A DNA stretch of 64,000 nucleotides from Cadophora sp. MPI-SDFR-AT-0126 (Eukaryota > Ascomycota > Leotiomycetes > Helotiales > Ploettnerulaceae). The stretch spans positions 806,001 through 870,000 of the forward strand of contig JAGMVK010000006.1 in assembly GCA_020747065.1 (NCBI GenBank). Reading direction: 5' to 3'. The position numbers and the translations under genes are program-made. The notes under the pieces are model-generated. The model did not search any database. It was not told the origin of the DNA and saw only the letters and a list, made by a program, of their open reading frames with translations. Numbering within the stretch: the first letter of the stretch is position 1; the number at the start of each line of letters is the position of its first letter. Below, one piece after another: positions 23,080 through 36,439 of the stretch.

Positions 23080-24240
23080 TTTAGTAACTTATACTACTAG
23101 CTTACAGTATCGGAGCTTTATACTTTAATAAGCGAGAAATTATTTAATATCTTAAGAGCCTTATTCACTTATTTAGGAGTTAAAGGATTATTTTAGAGGA
23201 CGAAATGAAGTAGTGAGTTATTAAGTACACTAAACCTTTTATAGTATAGAATCTCAAGAAGCTCTTAGGGTACACTTCCGGCACTTTTAAGGAGTTTAGT
23301 ACTATAATTCAAAAGGAGTATTAGAGTCTTGATTTATATTACCGCTTATATACTATTAGTTACCTTAATACCCTTATTCACGACTTTTAACTTCTTTAGG
23401 TAATAGACTCTGACTTAACAGAAGTTTATTAATTCTATAGGGCCTTTAAGAAAGTCGCTATTAATTGTAAAAATAAGGGCGATTTTATAGATAAGTAAAT
23501 TATACTTCGATTTCTATTTATACTTCTAGTATACCTTAAAAAGAAAGTTATAGAGGTATTAGTTTAATAGGGCAGGGGCTAGTTTAATACTAATAACTTA
23601 GCCCTATTCTCTAAAGTATTTAAAGTAGTAAAGACTAGGATCTCTCTTACTAAGGATATTAATACGCTAATTAAGGAGTAGAGTATTAGTAATAATTTCG
23701 CGGAGTATTTAAATATTAATTACTTTATTAAGCTAGTACTACTAATAATTTAGGTAAGTGATATTACTAGATTTTAGGCTAACTTTACTACTTACTAAGA
23801 TAACGCTTTTATTACTTAGATATAACAAGTCTTTTAAGACGATTCTAAGATTATAAGGCCTAGCTTCTTAAATCGGGTTACTACTCCGGTTAGCGAAGAC
23901 TTAATTCCGATTATTTAGAAGATTAAGAATAATACTATTTAAATATTAGACTATAACCTTAATATTATTACTAAAGGACTAGAGGACCTCTAGATCTTTT
24001 AAGGAATAATTAAGTGAATCTCTGATTTTTAGTTAATATTTAAGATTAACTCGATTCGGTACACTAAGTATACTACTAAGGAGGCCCTAATTTAGTAGGG
24101 TGAGAGTTAGTCTACTAGTAAGTCTAGCTGCTATAATCGTAGCGCTAATTACTACAGTAATAACGAAAAGGGGTGTAAATAGTGCTATAATAAGCGCCTT
24201 TTGGGAATAAGATCTTAAGCTTTTTACTAATATATAAATT
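23080..24240 (+). pseudogene. Degraded gag of gypsy element D
   Basis: With TAA/TAG read as former Gln/Trp, the plus strand gives a continuous gag-like protein (for example GTFKEFSTIIQKEY, then LTKDINTLIKEQSISN). It ends in a mutated zinc-knuckle region near 24130-24190 (CYNRSANYYSNNEKGCK). Stops occur every 10-30 codons and are nearly all TAA/TAG. Confidence 0.6.
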
Positions 24241-26899
24241 AGTATTATAACTATAAGAAATTTATTAGTTTAGGGATAATTCATAAAGCTAATAATAATA
24301 ACTATATTTATATTAGCCTTTAGAAAAAGGGGAAATCGAAGTACTTTATAATATTCCCTAGTAGCAATATTCCCTAGAGATAAGAGGTACTAAAGAAAGT
24401 ACTTAATACTATATATAATCCTAATCTAGTAAGGAAAGCTTAAGCGGAAAAGGACTTTTTTAACTTATAGATATAAGCTGCGATAGCGTAAGAGCTGACT
24501 TACAATAACTCTATAGATAGCTTGAAAGTTGAACTTAACTTAGGACTAGTTAATATTTTAAATATCCTTACTTAAGTTTATAGTAGAAATACCTTAATAA
24601 GAATTTAAAGCCTTTATACGTATATTAAGGGAGACTCAGATACTAAGGAATTTTAAGTATAACTAGTAAAAACTAGGGCTCGCTTTATAGCTTTACGGAA
24701 GTAACTCTATAATATAGAAGCTAAACTCTAGGATTAGATTAAAGTATACACTACTTATAAATAACTGAAATTCCTTAAAGAAATTACTAAAGGAGTATAG
24801 TTTACTAAAGCTTAAGGAGATACTTGTCTCTTAAGTATTATAGATATTAATAACCTTAAGGAATCTTGTAAAACACTAATAGAGATCCTTAAATAGAATA
24901 CTAAAAAGATTAGCCTTAATAAACTTTCCTTTATTATAAAATCTTCTTTATTATTAGCCCTTATTTATAAAATAGCAAAAGAATTAAAGCCTACTTAAAC
25001 CCCTCCTTCGGTAATTCTAAAGTATAGCTTATATAAAGTAAGTTCAAGGAACCCCTATATATATGAACTATTATTTTGAAATAGTTATAAGTATAAGAAT
25101 ATATTAAATAAGCTATTAAACTTAAAAAAGATTCCCGGAAATCTTACTCTAAGAGAATTAATAGTACTAATTAATTCTCTTAAGGTAGTAAATCCTTTTA
25201 CTAAAACTATTAATTAATTAATATAAAAGTATAAAAAGGTATAATAAGTAAAGGAAGTTAAAGTATAATTACTAGAGGTATTAATTGACTTAAATAATAT
25301 TCTCTAATAAAGACCTATATTATAATTACCTCTTATAAATATCAATAAGTATAAGGAAGGGAACGCTAAATTATAAGATTATAACTTAGAGGAAGAAGTT
25401 CTGTTTTAGAAAATATCTCCTTATAATAAGCTTATTTTAGAAATAGAGAGCTATTAATAAGTATTACTTTAAGAAAAGGAATAGAGAACTATAGAGAGCG
25501 GCCTAAAGTAGTACTTTTATATTTAAAAGCTTAAAACTTACTAATAAAGTTAGTAGGCTTAAATTACCTAATCTATTAAGTTTCTTATTTTACACTCTAT
25601 TTTACTCTTATTAATTAATTCTATTCCTTTTTTTGAACTACCTTTACTTACTTTTCTTACTAACTTTTAATAACTCTTATAATACTAACGAAGCACTTAT
25701 AAGGCTAGTACTAATAGTGCTTTAGTAAGTATTTGTTATAGGAAGGTATTTAGTATTAATCCTATTAAAACTAATTTAAACAGTACTTAGTCTTACTACT
25801 TTCTAACACTTAAACTAGTAGTTACTATACTTAGATATATAATAATTAGTGATATTCGTGCTACCTTAGATACTAGAGTTGAAGTTAGTTATATAATACT
25901 AGAAGTAGTGGTAAAGCTTAAGCTAGCTATTACTAATAGCTATAATATAGTCCTAAAAACTATTACTAGAACCTAGTCTTAATTCCTTAGGTTTACTAAT
26001 AATATTCCTGTAGTAATTAGAAATTATATTATTTATATAAGGTTCTATATTATAGATACTCCTAGTATTAAAATTATTTTAGGATTTCGATTCTTTTATA
26101 AATCTAGATTAATATTTTAATACTTTTCTAACTATAATAGTAGTAAAGTACTTACTAACTTATAGAACTCTTACTCTTATCTTATTACTATTATTAAAAT
26201 AAATAATACTACGGAAGAAGCTAAAGACGCTAAAACCTTAAAAAAGTAATATATTATCGAAATAGTTTACTAAGATAAGGATATTAAGTATAATACTTAA
26301 GATAAGTTCTTAGAAAATAAATAACTAATTATAAAAAGAGCTTAGTAATTAGAATAATAGAATACTCTTAATTTAATTTTCCTATACTTAAGGGTAAGCT
26401 TTTTAAAGGGGGAAATAATACTTGGACTTCTACCTCCGACCTTAACTCCCCTAAACTAAGTACTAATTTACTTCTTATAACTGAAACGAAGCTTATAGTA
26501 ACTATTAAGTTCCTTAAAAAAAAGTTTTATATTCCGAAATCTACTTTTTAAAATTTTATACTAGAAAGTATTATTAAGGAAGCTCTATTAGACTCTTCTT
26601 TAATTATTAATCTTAATTTAATATTTTTATTTACTATAAATTATAGAAAACTTAATATTAAGTACCTTTACTACGAAAGGCCTTTATAAGTATATTTAGC
26701 TTGAATTAATATAATATATAAGATAAAAGTAAAGAAAGTTCAGCTAGTTAATAAAGCAGATCTAATAAGAAATATCCTTAGTAAAAGAGAAGATTAGTAC
26801 TAAAGATTAAGAGAGAGAGATATATAATAAGTTTAATATAGGAAATTTCAGTACCTTCTACTACCTTAGTTTTTAAGCTTACTCCGGGGTTCTAGACTT

Positions 26900-29800
26900 A
26901 CTCCGGAAAGATTATTAAGACTTAATATTAATAATTTACTATAGCTAAAGAAAAGAGCTCTTTTTAATAAGATAATACTAAATAAAGAAAAAGCTATAGT
27001 ATTTAAATAACCTAAATATAAAAAGTTTTATAAAGACGTTTCCCCTTTAGTAATTATTAAAATAATACCTTATAAGGTATAGCAGGCACTAAATTTCCCC
27101 TTACTAAGAGCACTAGTGCCTAAAGTTATAAAGATAGTATAAGAGTGATTAAATAAGGGAGTACTTAAACTCTTAGAAGGACCCTATTGAAATACTTAGT
27201 TTCTAGTTAAGAAAAAAGAGCCCGGAAGATATAAGCTTATTAATTCAGTGATTATACTAAACATAGTAATTTAATAGAACGTAAACTTACTTCCTTTAGT
27301 AGACGAGTTCTCTAAAGAGTTCGCTAGTTATTAAATAACTAGTCTTATTGACTTTTATTCTAGTTACAATTAATAAATACTTTACTAATTAAGTCGAGAT
27401 ATAATAGTGTTCTATATACTATATATAGGGCTAATTAGAAATACTACTTTACTTTAAGAGTATACTAATTTAGTTACTTAATTCGTACAGATAATATTAA
27501 GAATCTTAAAGGATATTATGCTGATTATTACTATATTATTCCTTAATAATATAAGTATTAAAGGCCTATATATGAACTATAATTAAGCTACTGCTAATAC
27601 TTCTCCGGGGATTTGCTAATTTATATTAGAGTATATTATTAATCTCAATAAGACTCTAAAAAGACTTAAGAGAGCTAGAGCGATTATTAGAGCTAAATCT
27701 CAGTTTTGCCTTAATAGATTAGATATTATAAGCTATACTTATAATTTAAAGGATAGAGAGCTCTTAGTAGTATATCTTATTAAAATATAGAATTAGAAGA
27801 AATTAAAAAATATCTCTAAGGTTAAAGGATTTCTTAACCTTATTATTTACTTTCGAATTTAGATTAAAAACTTTTAATATATTACTAAACTTCTTTATAA
27901 CTTCTTAAGAAAAGGAGTCTTCTTTTTATTTAAACTTAAAGGACTTATTAGAAAAGTAATAAAAAGACTTTAAGATACTCTTTATATAATTCTAGTACTT
28001 TATAGGATTAATTATAGTAAGAACACTAGGGAAATAGTAGTAGCGGTTAACTCTAGTGAATTTAGTTAGGAAGATTACTTAGGCTAGAGAGACCTTAATA
28101 GTAAATAAGTACGCCTTATATAGTATAAGAATAAATACTGAAATAAGGCTAAACGTAATTACGATATTATAAAGAGAGAGTATAAAGGAGTGCTTTGTAT
28201 TTTAAAGAAGCTGAAGATTTAGCTTATAAGAGTATACTTTATTCTGGAAACAGACGCTAATACCCTAATAGTATAATTTAATAGCGCTATTAATAATTAC
28301 CTTAGAGCTATACTTATAAGATAGCTTACTTAGATAAGGCTCTTTAATTTCGAAGTTTAGTATATTAAAGGCCTTATATATACTACTACAGATATTCTTT
28401 TTAAGAGGCCTAGATACTTAAATAATACAGATTATAATAATAATACCTTTAATAATAATAAAGATTGGATTCTTTTAGAACTTAGAGCCTATAAGATTTA
28501 TTTTATAAAGCTTAACTAGGTAAAGGAGGTAGTTAAAATAGACTTAGAATTAATAAGATAAAATACTATCCTTTAAGATATAAGAGCATAAGTATAATAG
28601 CTTAGAAAAAGTAAAGAGCTTACGGAAAGCTCTAGTAATACTTTTAATATAAGATTAAATACTAAATACGAGTTCTTAGTTTCTTTTTTTAAATACTCTA
28701 ATTACTTTATATAAATCGCTTTATACCTAATAATACTTAGAACTCTAAAAGGAATAGATTAAAAGACCTTTTATACCTTTAAGAAAGAAACTCTAAATTT
28801 TAGAGTATATAGCCGGAAAATCTAGAAACTACTAATAAAAGGAGCCTCTATTAGGCTTATAATTAATACTAATCGAGATAAAGCACAGATTCTTCGAAGT
28901 TATTATAATAACTTTAGTTATAAAGAAAGGAAAAGTACTTATTACTATATTTCTATATACTACTTTTAGAAAAGGTACTATAAAAATACTATAAATTTCA
29001 TTTAAACTTACTTAGAATATTAATTAAGATTACTAAGATAGTAAGAAGAACTTCTTTTTCTTATAACTTCTAATAGTTTAATAGAGAAATAGGCCCTAAA
29101 TATTACTTATATAACTAAACAATAAGAAAAGTAATATTTAATTATTACTAAAGATAATATAAGTAATTAAGTTAAGGCATAGGCTCTTATATATTAGATA
29201 GTAGTAGCTATAATTACTTTTATTTAGAAAGATATTATTTACTACTACAGCTTATTTTAGAAATTAGTAGTTAATAGAGGTAAAGAGAATATAGGAGAAG
29301 TGATTTAGCTCCTAAATAGAATAGAGATATAGTATATATAAGTATTAGCTTATAACTTAAGAGTAAATAGTATAGCTAAATAAGGCTATAGACCGATTAA
29401 AAATACTCTTTTTAAGATAAGAAATTAATAGATTGAAAACCTTCTAGTAGTATTATTTATAGATTAAATAATAGTATACGGACTTATAGGCTTTATATCC
29501 TTTTATATAGTTTATAGTAGAGAACCTATCCTTCTTATGAAAATATAATACCTTACTTAGAGAACCCTATTTATAAAAGAAATTACTAATTGATTAAAGT
29601 TATTATAACTTAGAGCGATTTAGTTTTAAATATAATAAGAAAATATTAATAAAGTAATACTATGTAAAAGCTACTATAGATAAGAGAATTAAAACACTTT
29701 TAATAATAAGTATAATATTCAATAAAGACTATTTCAAATTAAAAATATAATCCTTTAATACGATTTAGTAAGAAAAATCGATAAGTTAATACGAAGAGCT

Positions 29801-30000
29801 TTAGATTTCCGGTAATTAAGGCTATATAAGATAATATAAGCTAATACTAAAAAGAATTATTATAGACTTAAAGAGCTAGGACCTGATAACCCTTAGCTTT
29901 AATTAACCTTTACTAAAAGTATACTAAAACTATTTCATATATAAAAGAAGTTTATCTATAGCGCTAAAGACGCTAAATCTATTACTTACTTCAATAACTA
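26900..30000 (+). pseudogene. Degraded gypsy pol (reverse transcriptase, RNase H, integrase) of element D
   Basis: The plus strand keeps Ty3/gypsy reverse transcriptase landmarks: FLVKKKEPGRYKLIN (about 27205), LLPLVDEFSKEFA (about 27290), SLIDFYSSYN (about 27345), FVQIILRILKDIM (about 27485), and RAKSQFCLNRLDII (about 27690, the stretch after the catalytic YxDD box). RNase H-like ILETDAN follows near 28240. Integrase-like YYFQKRYYKN (the mutated zinc finger) is near 28960, with core and C-terminal motifs to about 29990. The many stops are TAA/TAG. The left part of pol (protease) between 24.3 and 26.9 kb is presumably present but was not resolved. Confidence 0.8.
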
Positions 30001-33000
30001 AGAGAGAGAGGTTAGTACTAAATCAGGCCTAGAAAACTCTTATTAATAATACTTTAGTAATAATAACAGTAATTCTAATATAAACGCTTCTAATATACTT
30101 ACTATTTAAATCAGACGAAATAATAGAATTATTATTAGAATTCTAGAGATCTTATAGAGCTAATAAGACTAATATAAGGTAATCTTAGTATAATTAACCT
30201 TAGAATAGCACTTCTAATAGTAAGAACACTAACCCTTTAAAATAGGAAAATAACCGCTAGTACTACTAGTACTTATCTCCGCTAGTACTATTTAGAATAG
30301 CTTTAATTCGCTATAGCACTACTTATAAGTACCTAGAGAGTATATAAATTACTAAGATATAAAAAGCTAGTAAGAGGTAAAGCTTAAACGCCCCTGAAAT
30401 ATTAGAGTATAATTTAGCTTTACAGAGTAATTATTTAATATAAGACTAAATATTACTTATATTAGCGCTAATAACTCTCTTAAGTGTATAATATGAACTA
30501 TAAAGCTCTTTATTATTATTAGTACTTTTCGTAAAATTAATAATAAACTACTTATTAAATAAGAAGGTAGGATAAGCCTAATTTATACGTCCTAATAACT
30601 AACTATAATAGCTTTAAGTATATACTCTAGAAGTAAGTAGTAAAAGGTCTATCCCCTATATATAAAAGTTAATATAAAGTATCCCTTATTTAAGTACTAC
30701 TTTCCTAAGATAATCTATTAAATCCCCTATCTATAAAAGTCCTTAAGAAAATAGCTAGTAAAAATAAAGGATTTTTCTAAGATTATAAATAAAAGATATC
30801 TTCTAAGATAAATATTACTAATACTAATAGTACTAATAATAGAGAAGCTTTACCTAGTAATAAAGATCTTTAATCTATTATTAGAAGTAACTTAAAGAAG
30901 GAAATCTACTAGTAGAAAGTAATAAAAATCCTAGTTCTACTAGCCTTATAGAACCTTTTCCCTTATAAAGTATATATAGAACTAGAGAGATTTTAGTTAC
31001 CTTAGACCTAGGACTACTTATACTATCTACTATTCTAGTAGTTTTCTACTAGTTAAGTTATTACTATAGCTTCTAAGGAGATATAATACTTATTAATTAA
31101 GGTTTTATTAAAGGTAAAAGCTCTCTAGCTTATTCCTATAAAGCTAATATCTCTGCGCCTTAGAATTACTTAAGAGTTAGAGTTCCTTATATATTAAAGG
31201 CCTAAATATACTATTAGCTAATAACCTTTAATAAAGTAATTTCACTAAAGGAAGGAGTATTAGTTTACCTTTAGATTAGCTTAATCTTAGTTACACTTAC
31301 TAGATCTAAGCCCTTATCTATATTATCTTTACTTTCTTAAAAAGAAGTAAATAAAAAGAATATAGCTTATAAGGTTTACTATAGCTTAAGTACTAATAAG
31401 AGTATTAATATAAGGAGTGTAGATATAGTATAATAGAGTTAGAATCCGTGAGCTTATATAATATATTTAGAGTACTTTTATTAAAGTAAGTAACTTAAGT
31501 TAAAAGCTCTAACTAACTAACTCTTAAGATAATAGAATTAATAATAGACTTATATATTTTTTAAAAGCTATTAGATATACCTAAGATTATTACTAGATTA
31601 AAAAGTAAATAAACTTATAATAGCTATTATTCTCTAGTATACTATACTTATACTTTAAAGATAGGAGAGTTAAGCTTACTTCTAGCGGATACCCTTTATA
31701 GCGAATAGCCTTTATATTAAATAAAAATCACTATAGCTAGATATTAATTAAGAAGGAGCTTTAATAGTATTTAGAAATAAGAGTAACTCCTATTACTCTT
31801 AAGTCTTTATAATAGTTCTTACTCTTTAAGATATTAGTAAACTCCTTTAGTAACTTAATAAGTCTTATATCTTAATAAGAAAGTCTTAAAACTAAGAAAA
31901 GATACTTAATAATAAAGATAGTCTTAGTAACTTCTATTATCTTAATAAGAATCTAATAATCCTCGCCTTTTCTAATATATTAGCCTTCTTACTAATTACT
32001 TAGACCTCTAACCTTATAAGTATATATACGCTTAAAAGCGTATATTCGTAATAGTAAGGTAAAAGACTATTACTAGGTATAGGAGGGGAGTCACTAAATT
32101 AAATATATCCTAATTACTAGTACTAAGAGGTTAGTAGTAATATTAACTTAGTAAGAGAGTAAAGAGCAAAGGAGTTAGGAGAGGGAACTTAGCTATATAA
32201 GGTAAGATTAGTAGCTATATACTTAGGCACTTTAGATTAGAGATTATATAGCGGAATCTATAAAAATATCGCTAGAATTAATGCGTTTTAGGAAAAAGGG
32301 AGGATAGAGACTTACTAAGTAACTTAAAGAGCCCTTTCCTTAAGAGATATTTATTATAATAGAGTAAGAGACTATTATAAAGTAAAGTAGTTAAGGTCTA
32401 AGCCTAAAAAAGTAATAGTATAGCTAAAGATATAATATAAAGGAAGGAAATCTTACTTAGAGAAGCTCTAATATTACTAAGCTTATTAAAGAAGTAAAGA
32501 CTTCTATAAAAAATTAATATAAGTTAATATAAAAATCTAGTCTATACGTAAGGTAATTAATAAAGGGGAAATAAAAGTAAAGAGATTAATTTAGCTTAAT
32601 TAGAGAAAATAGCGTCTTTAACTTAAAGATCTATATTCTAAAGCTTATAGGTTAAGGCTCTAGTATGAAGTTTAGGCGTGCGAGAGCTATATAAAGAAAA
32701 GAAGGTGTAATTAATAAAGGTTAAAGAGCTTAGAGCTACTTAGCTTAAGTTAAGTACTAGAAATCGTTAGTCTTAATCTTAAGCCTAATCTTAAAGTTAT
32801 AAGATTAGAAGGAGAGAGATTAGAATAGAAAAGTAACAAAGCTCTATACTTACTTTAATTAAAAAAAGAGTAGCGCTATTCCTATAACTTCCTTAAAGAT
32901 TATTTACTTTTAAAAGTAAGCTCTTAGAGGAAAAAAGTAATTATAACTTAATCTTTGTTACTAGGAAAACATATATAGTAGTAAAGAAGAATAAAGAAGC

Positions 33001-33308
33001 TTTCTATATAACTTTAAAAAAGGTTATAGAGCTTATTAAGTAGAAAAAAGGAAGGAAGTAATAAAGGTATTATAATTACAAAGATTAAAAGAAAAGATAG
33101 AGGTATTATAGTAAAGAATAATCTTATAAAGGTAAGCTAAGTAAACTTCTATTTACGATTTTACTAAGATTAACGATAATTCAGGCCTTATATAACTTTA
33201 ATATTACTTCTATATTATAGACCTCTACTTTTACCTCTAGAGATTTAATACTTTTGGAAATAGCTTAGCTTTACTATATTTATTTACTGTAATACTTAGG
33301 GACGAGTT
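30000..33308 (+). pseudogene. Extra 3' segment of gypsy element D, at least one accessory ORF
   Basis: About 3 kb lie between the integrase and the polypurine tract, where most gypsy elements have almost nothing. At about 32560-33308 the plus strand reads as a plausible protein with Gln-type TAG/TAA stops (RLEGERLE, YSYNFLKDYLLLK, FVTRKTYIVVKKNKEAFYI) and ends just before the polypurine tract. I recognise no envelope, chromodomain or other family. The part between 30.0 and 32.5 kb is undetermined. Confidence 0.45.
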
Positions 33309-33326
33309 TTTAAAGGGGGGGACGCA

Positions 33327-33602
33327 TGTAGTAGAGATCGGCCTTAGTAAACTTCTATTACTTAATTTATACACTTTATATTATACTTAAGTTAAGACCT
33401 CTTCCGACAGACCTTATTATTAAGAATAGTACTTTTCCTTTTAATAGGATTTACACTTCTCTTTTTAATTAATAATTTGTACTCTTTAAATATATAATAT
33501 CTTTTAATTTTGTTTATCTATTATTTCTTGAACCTTATACCTTATGTACCTTGTATTTGCTACCCTCTTATTATATGGGGGATTAGAGTTCTCCTCTCTA
33601 CA
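33327..33602 (+). repeat. 3' LTR of element D
   Basis: 276 bp from TGTAGTAGAGATCGG to CTCCTCTCTACA, preceded by the polypurine tract and followed by the CTAT duplication. It is less mutated than the 5' LTR. Confidence 0.9.
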
Positions 33603-34647
33603 CTATCTTATTATCTTATTTTATTTCTATTTTTAGAAAAACACTTAGACTATTTTATTTAAAATAATAAATAATCTAAAAGGCTCTTTAGAACTTAGAT
33701 TAAGATAATACTTAAATAATTTGATAAATAGTTCTATCTTTCTTAAATATTAGTATTATAGATATCTTTATATTCTATACTATACTTTGAAATACTAAGA
33801 ATAAGATATTTATTATTGATTTATATAAGATAGATTATTTAGTTACTTTTTTTATAAGATTAAGATTACGCGGTATAGGTATTTCTTAGTATAATAAATA
33901 TAAAATTAGTCGAGTTTTCTTAATTATTACTAGAATATACTAATAAATTTTTTTTATATATTTTCTAAATCTACTTTAAATAAGCTATTACTTTACTAAC
34001 TTATAAATTATAAGATTAAGCTTAATAGAAAACTTAACTTTAAGTATAGTTTATTTTATAATATATTTATAATAGAATTAAAAGTTCTAAAAAAGTGTTT
34101 TTTTAAATAATTTTACTAAAAGATTTATTAAGTCTAGTTAAGTTCCTTTCTTATTTATTATCCTATTTATTAAGTATTTTACTATATTTAAATAGATCCT
34201 AATAATAAAGAGCTTACTATTTTCTAAATATAATACAGTTTTTATAAGTATAAGGTATTACTATTTAGCTTAATTAATAGCCCTACTACTTTTTAATATT
34301 ATATAAATAATATATTTTTTAATTATTTAAATAATTTTTATATAACTTATTTTAATAATATTCTTATTTACTCGAATATTATATAAGAATATTAGAAATA
34401 TATTTAAAAACTATTATATTAATTTAGTAATATAAGATTTTACGCTAATCTTAAGAAATATAAATTTAGAGTTATAAGTATTAAGTATTTTAATTTTATT
34501 ATTAGTATTAAAATATTTTTAAATCTAAATAAGATATTTATAGTCTAGTATTAGAAAAAGCCTATTACTATTAAGAGAATTTAATTATTTTTTAAATTTT
34601 ATAACTTTTACTAATACTTTATTTTTATTTATAATTACCGAGTTATT
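33603..34647 (+). mobile_element. Gypsy element C, right piece with reverse transcriptase remnant, truncated
   Basis: Continuation of the element interrupted at 19780. The plus strand shows a MAGGY-like gypsy reverse transcriptase: FIKSS near 34125, then FQYYINNIFFNYLNNF and YFNNILIYSN at about 34290-34390 (the YLDDILIYS box with both Asp codons changed GAT/GAC to AAT), then KYFNFIIS and KKPITIKRI (about 34480-34580). It breaks off at NYRVII near 34645, where an inverted LTR of family C begins. RNase H and integrase are missing. Confidence 0.8.
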
Positions 34648-34884
34648 ATAAAGCTCTTATCAGTGTAGTAGAGTTAGCTAGAATAATATTATATATTCGA
34701 GAATTCTAAACTAAGAAGAAAAGAAAAGAAGAAGTAAAATATTACTTAATATTAACGTAGATATAAGTAATTAATAGAGCTAGTCCTAATTAAGCTTAAG
34801 ACCTCGCCTTGCGGTTTTTCTTATAATTCATAGTATATAATATATATTATATAATATATAGCTTAATTATTATTATAGTTTATA
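34648..34884 (-). repeat. Inverted LTR unit of family C
   Basis: About 237 bp whose reverse complement matches the tandem units at 16878-17335, including GAGGTCTTA, CTTAATTAGGACTAG and AGTTTAGAATTCT. Because it is inverted relative to the units at 16.9-17.3 kb it cannot be the 3' LTR of the same element. It is a solo LTR or the edge of another copy. Confidence 0.7.
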
Positions 34885-34894
34885 ATATTATTCC

Positions 34895-35572
34895 TATAAT
34901 AGCAGAGTCTTATAGTAGAGCCTTAGGGTAGATACTAGATTTCAGAGTAATTTCTGTATACTCGCTTAAGTAAGCTTAAGCGAGATAAAGTAAATCTCTC
35001 TATATATTACCTCTCTTCTTCTATACTTTCCTTATTATATAGTTATAAATTCTAAGGGACTCTTATTATTATTATATATCTCTCTATTAATATATAAGGT
35101 AATTATTATATATAATAGCTATCTTTCTAAAGTAAAGTATTATATTATTTATAACTCTTTACTATATTATTTAGAAAGATAATAAATATCCTTTATAATA
35201 AATACCTCTAGAGCTTTATATATAGTAGTATAATTAACTTAAGATAAAGATAATTTATACTAAGCTTAGACTTAATAAATAGTATTAAACCTTCTTTTAT
35301 TAAATATAAAGATTATAAAGCTTTTATCTTTTTCTTCTTTTTTAATTTTAACTTAATAAAGAAACTAATCTTTTTTCTCTAGCTCTCTTCCTTTAACTAA
35401 GAAGCTTAAGCTAAAGAAAATTCCTTCTAATAATACTAATATATTATTCTCTTTAACTTTTAATTCTCTTATAAATATAACTTCTATAAGAGCGCTAAAT
35501 AATAGAAGTATATTTAATTCTATTCTCTTTATAACTTTTAACTTATAATTAGTAAGCTCTATATTAATTATA
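34895..35572 (+). repeat. LTR of family B, copy 1
   Basis: 678 bp beginning TATAATAGCAGAGTCTTATA and ending ATTAATTATA, matching 44057-44736 throughout. The likely original ends are TGTAA and TTACA. Copy 1 is more mutated than copy 2. Copia element A is inserted exactly at its right end, using the terminal TTATA as target. Confidence 0.8.
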
Positions 35573-35767
35573 TATCATGCAGTAGTGTAAGCAGGCTAGG
35601 TTAAAGAGATAAGATCTCCTAATTAAGGTAAAAGTGTAGTATAAAAAGATATATTTAAAAGAGCGTTACCTCCTTAAGGGAGAGTCTAAGAGTATATTAT
35701 ATATATATAGTATACTTACTAAGTATATACTAGACTAGATATAACTTCTAATAGAGCGTATTTAATA
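35573..35767 (-). repeat. LTR of copia element A (3' in pol orientation)
   Basis: 195 bp. The outer five bases TATCA correspond to TGTCG in the inverse copy. It includes AGATAAGATCTCCTAATTA and TTACCTCCTTAAGGGAGAG and ends inward at AGAGCGTATTTAATA. Confidence 0.88.
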
Positions 35768-36439
35768 TACCCTTATAGTAAGCTAAAGTCTAAGAGTCTT
35801 ACTATTAGATTTATATAAATAAAAATTAAGTCTGAAGTAGCGAGTACCTTATATATATATATATATATATACCCCTTAGATAAGCACGATAATTATAAAT
35901 ATATATTTATAATATATATACCTAAGTTATAAAGGGAAGTATAAATAAATATATTATAATTAAATAAGTAAATAAAGATTATATAAGTCTAGTATATAAT
36001 ATATCTTTATATCGTAAATATATATATAGAATAATCTAGTTAGAGAATATAAATAAAAGAATAATAAAGGATTTAATTCTAAAGATCGTATAAAATAATC
36101 TAGTTTATAATTATATATAAATTAAGAAGCGTATAGATAAGTAATTATTATTAAATTTAAGTAAAGCTCTACGATTACTAAATATAAGTAATTGAATTAG
36201 GATAAGTATTAATTAGTAGAGGTAAAGTAAATTAGTAATCTTTTAGGAAAGTATACTAAAGGTTAAAAGTGAATTAGTAAATAGTATATAATAATACGCT
36301 CTAATTAGCTATATATTAGTAGGTAATTACGTATTCCCTAGGTAATTATATACTTTCTTAGGGTATATTAACCTCAGATTTTTCTATACTTTAAACCTTT
36401 AAGCTTTTAATATATTATATAATTTTTTATATCTTATAC

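Larger units (their letters stand above)
19781..33602 (+). mobile_element. Full-length Ty3/gypsy LTR retrotransposon D (about 12 kb without its nested insertion)
   Basis: Two 276-bp LTRs (19781-20056 and 33327-33602) begin TGTAG and end CTACA (CTTTATA in the mutated left copy). CTAT precedes the left LTR (19777-19780) and follows the right one (33603-33606), a 4-bp target duplication. A purine run with seven G ends at 33321, just before the right LTR, as a polypurine tract should. The interior, minus the pogo insertion at 20919-22777, reads on the plus strand as gag (about 23080-24240), gypsy pol (about 26900-30000) and an extra segment before the 3' LTR. All are full of TAA/TAG stops. The left LTR is more mutated than the right. 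No function remains. Confidence 0.9.
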
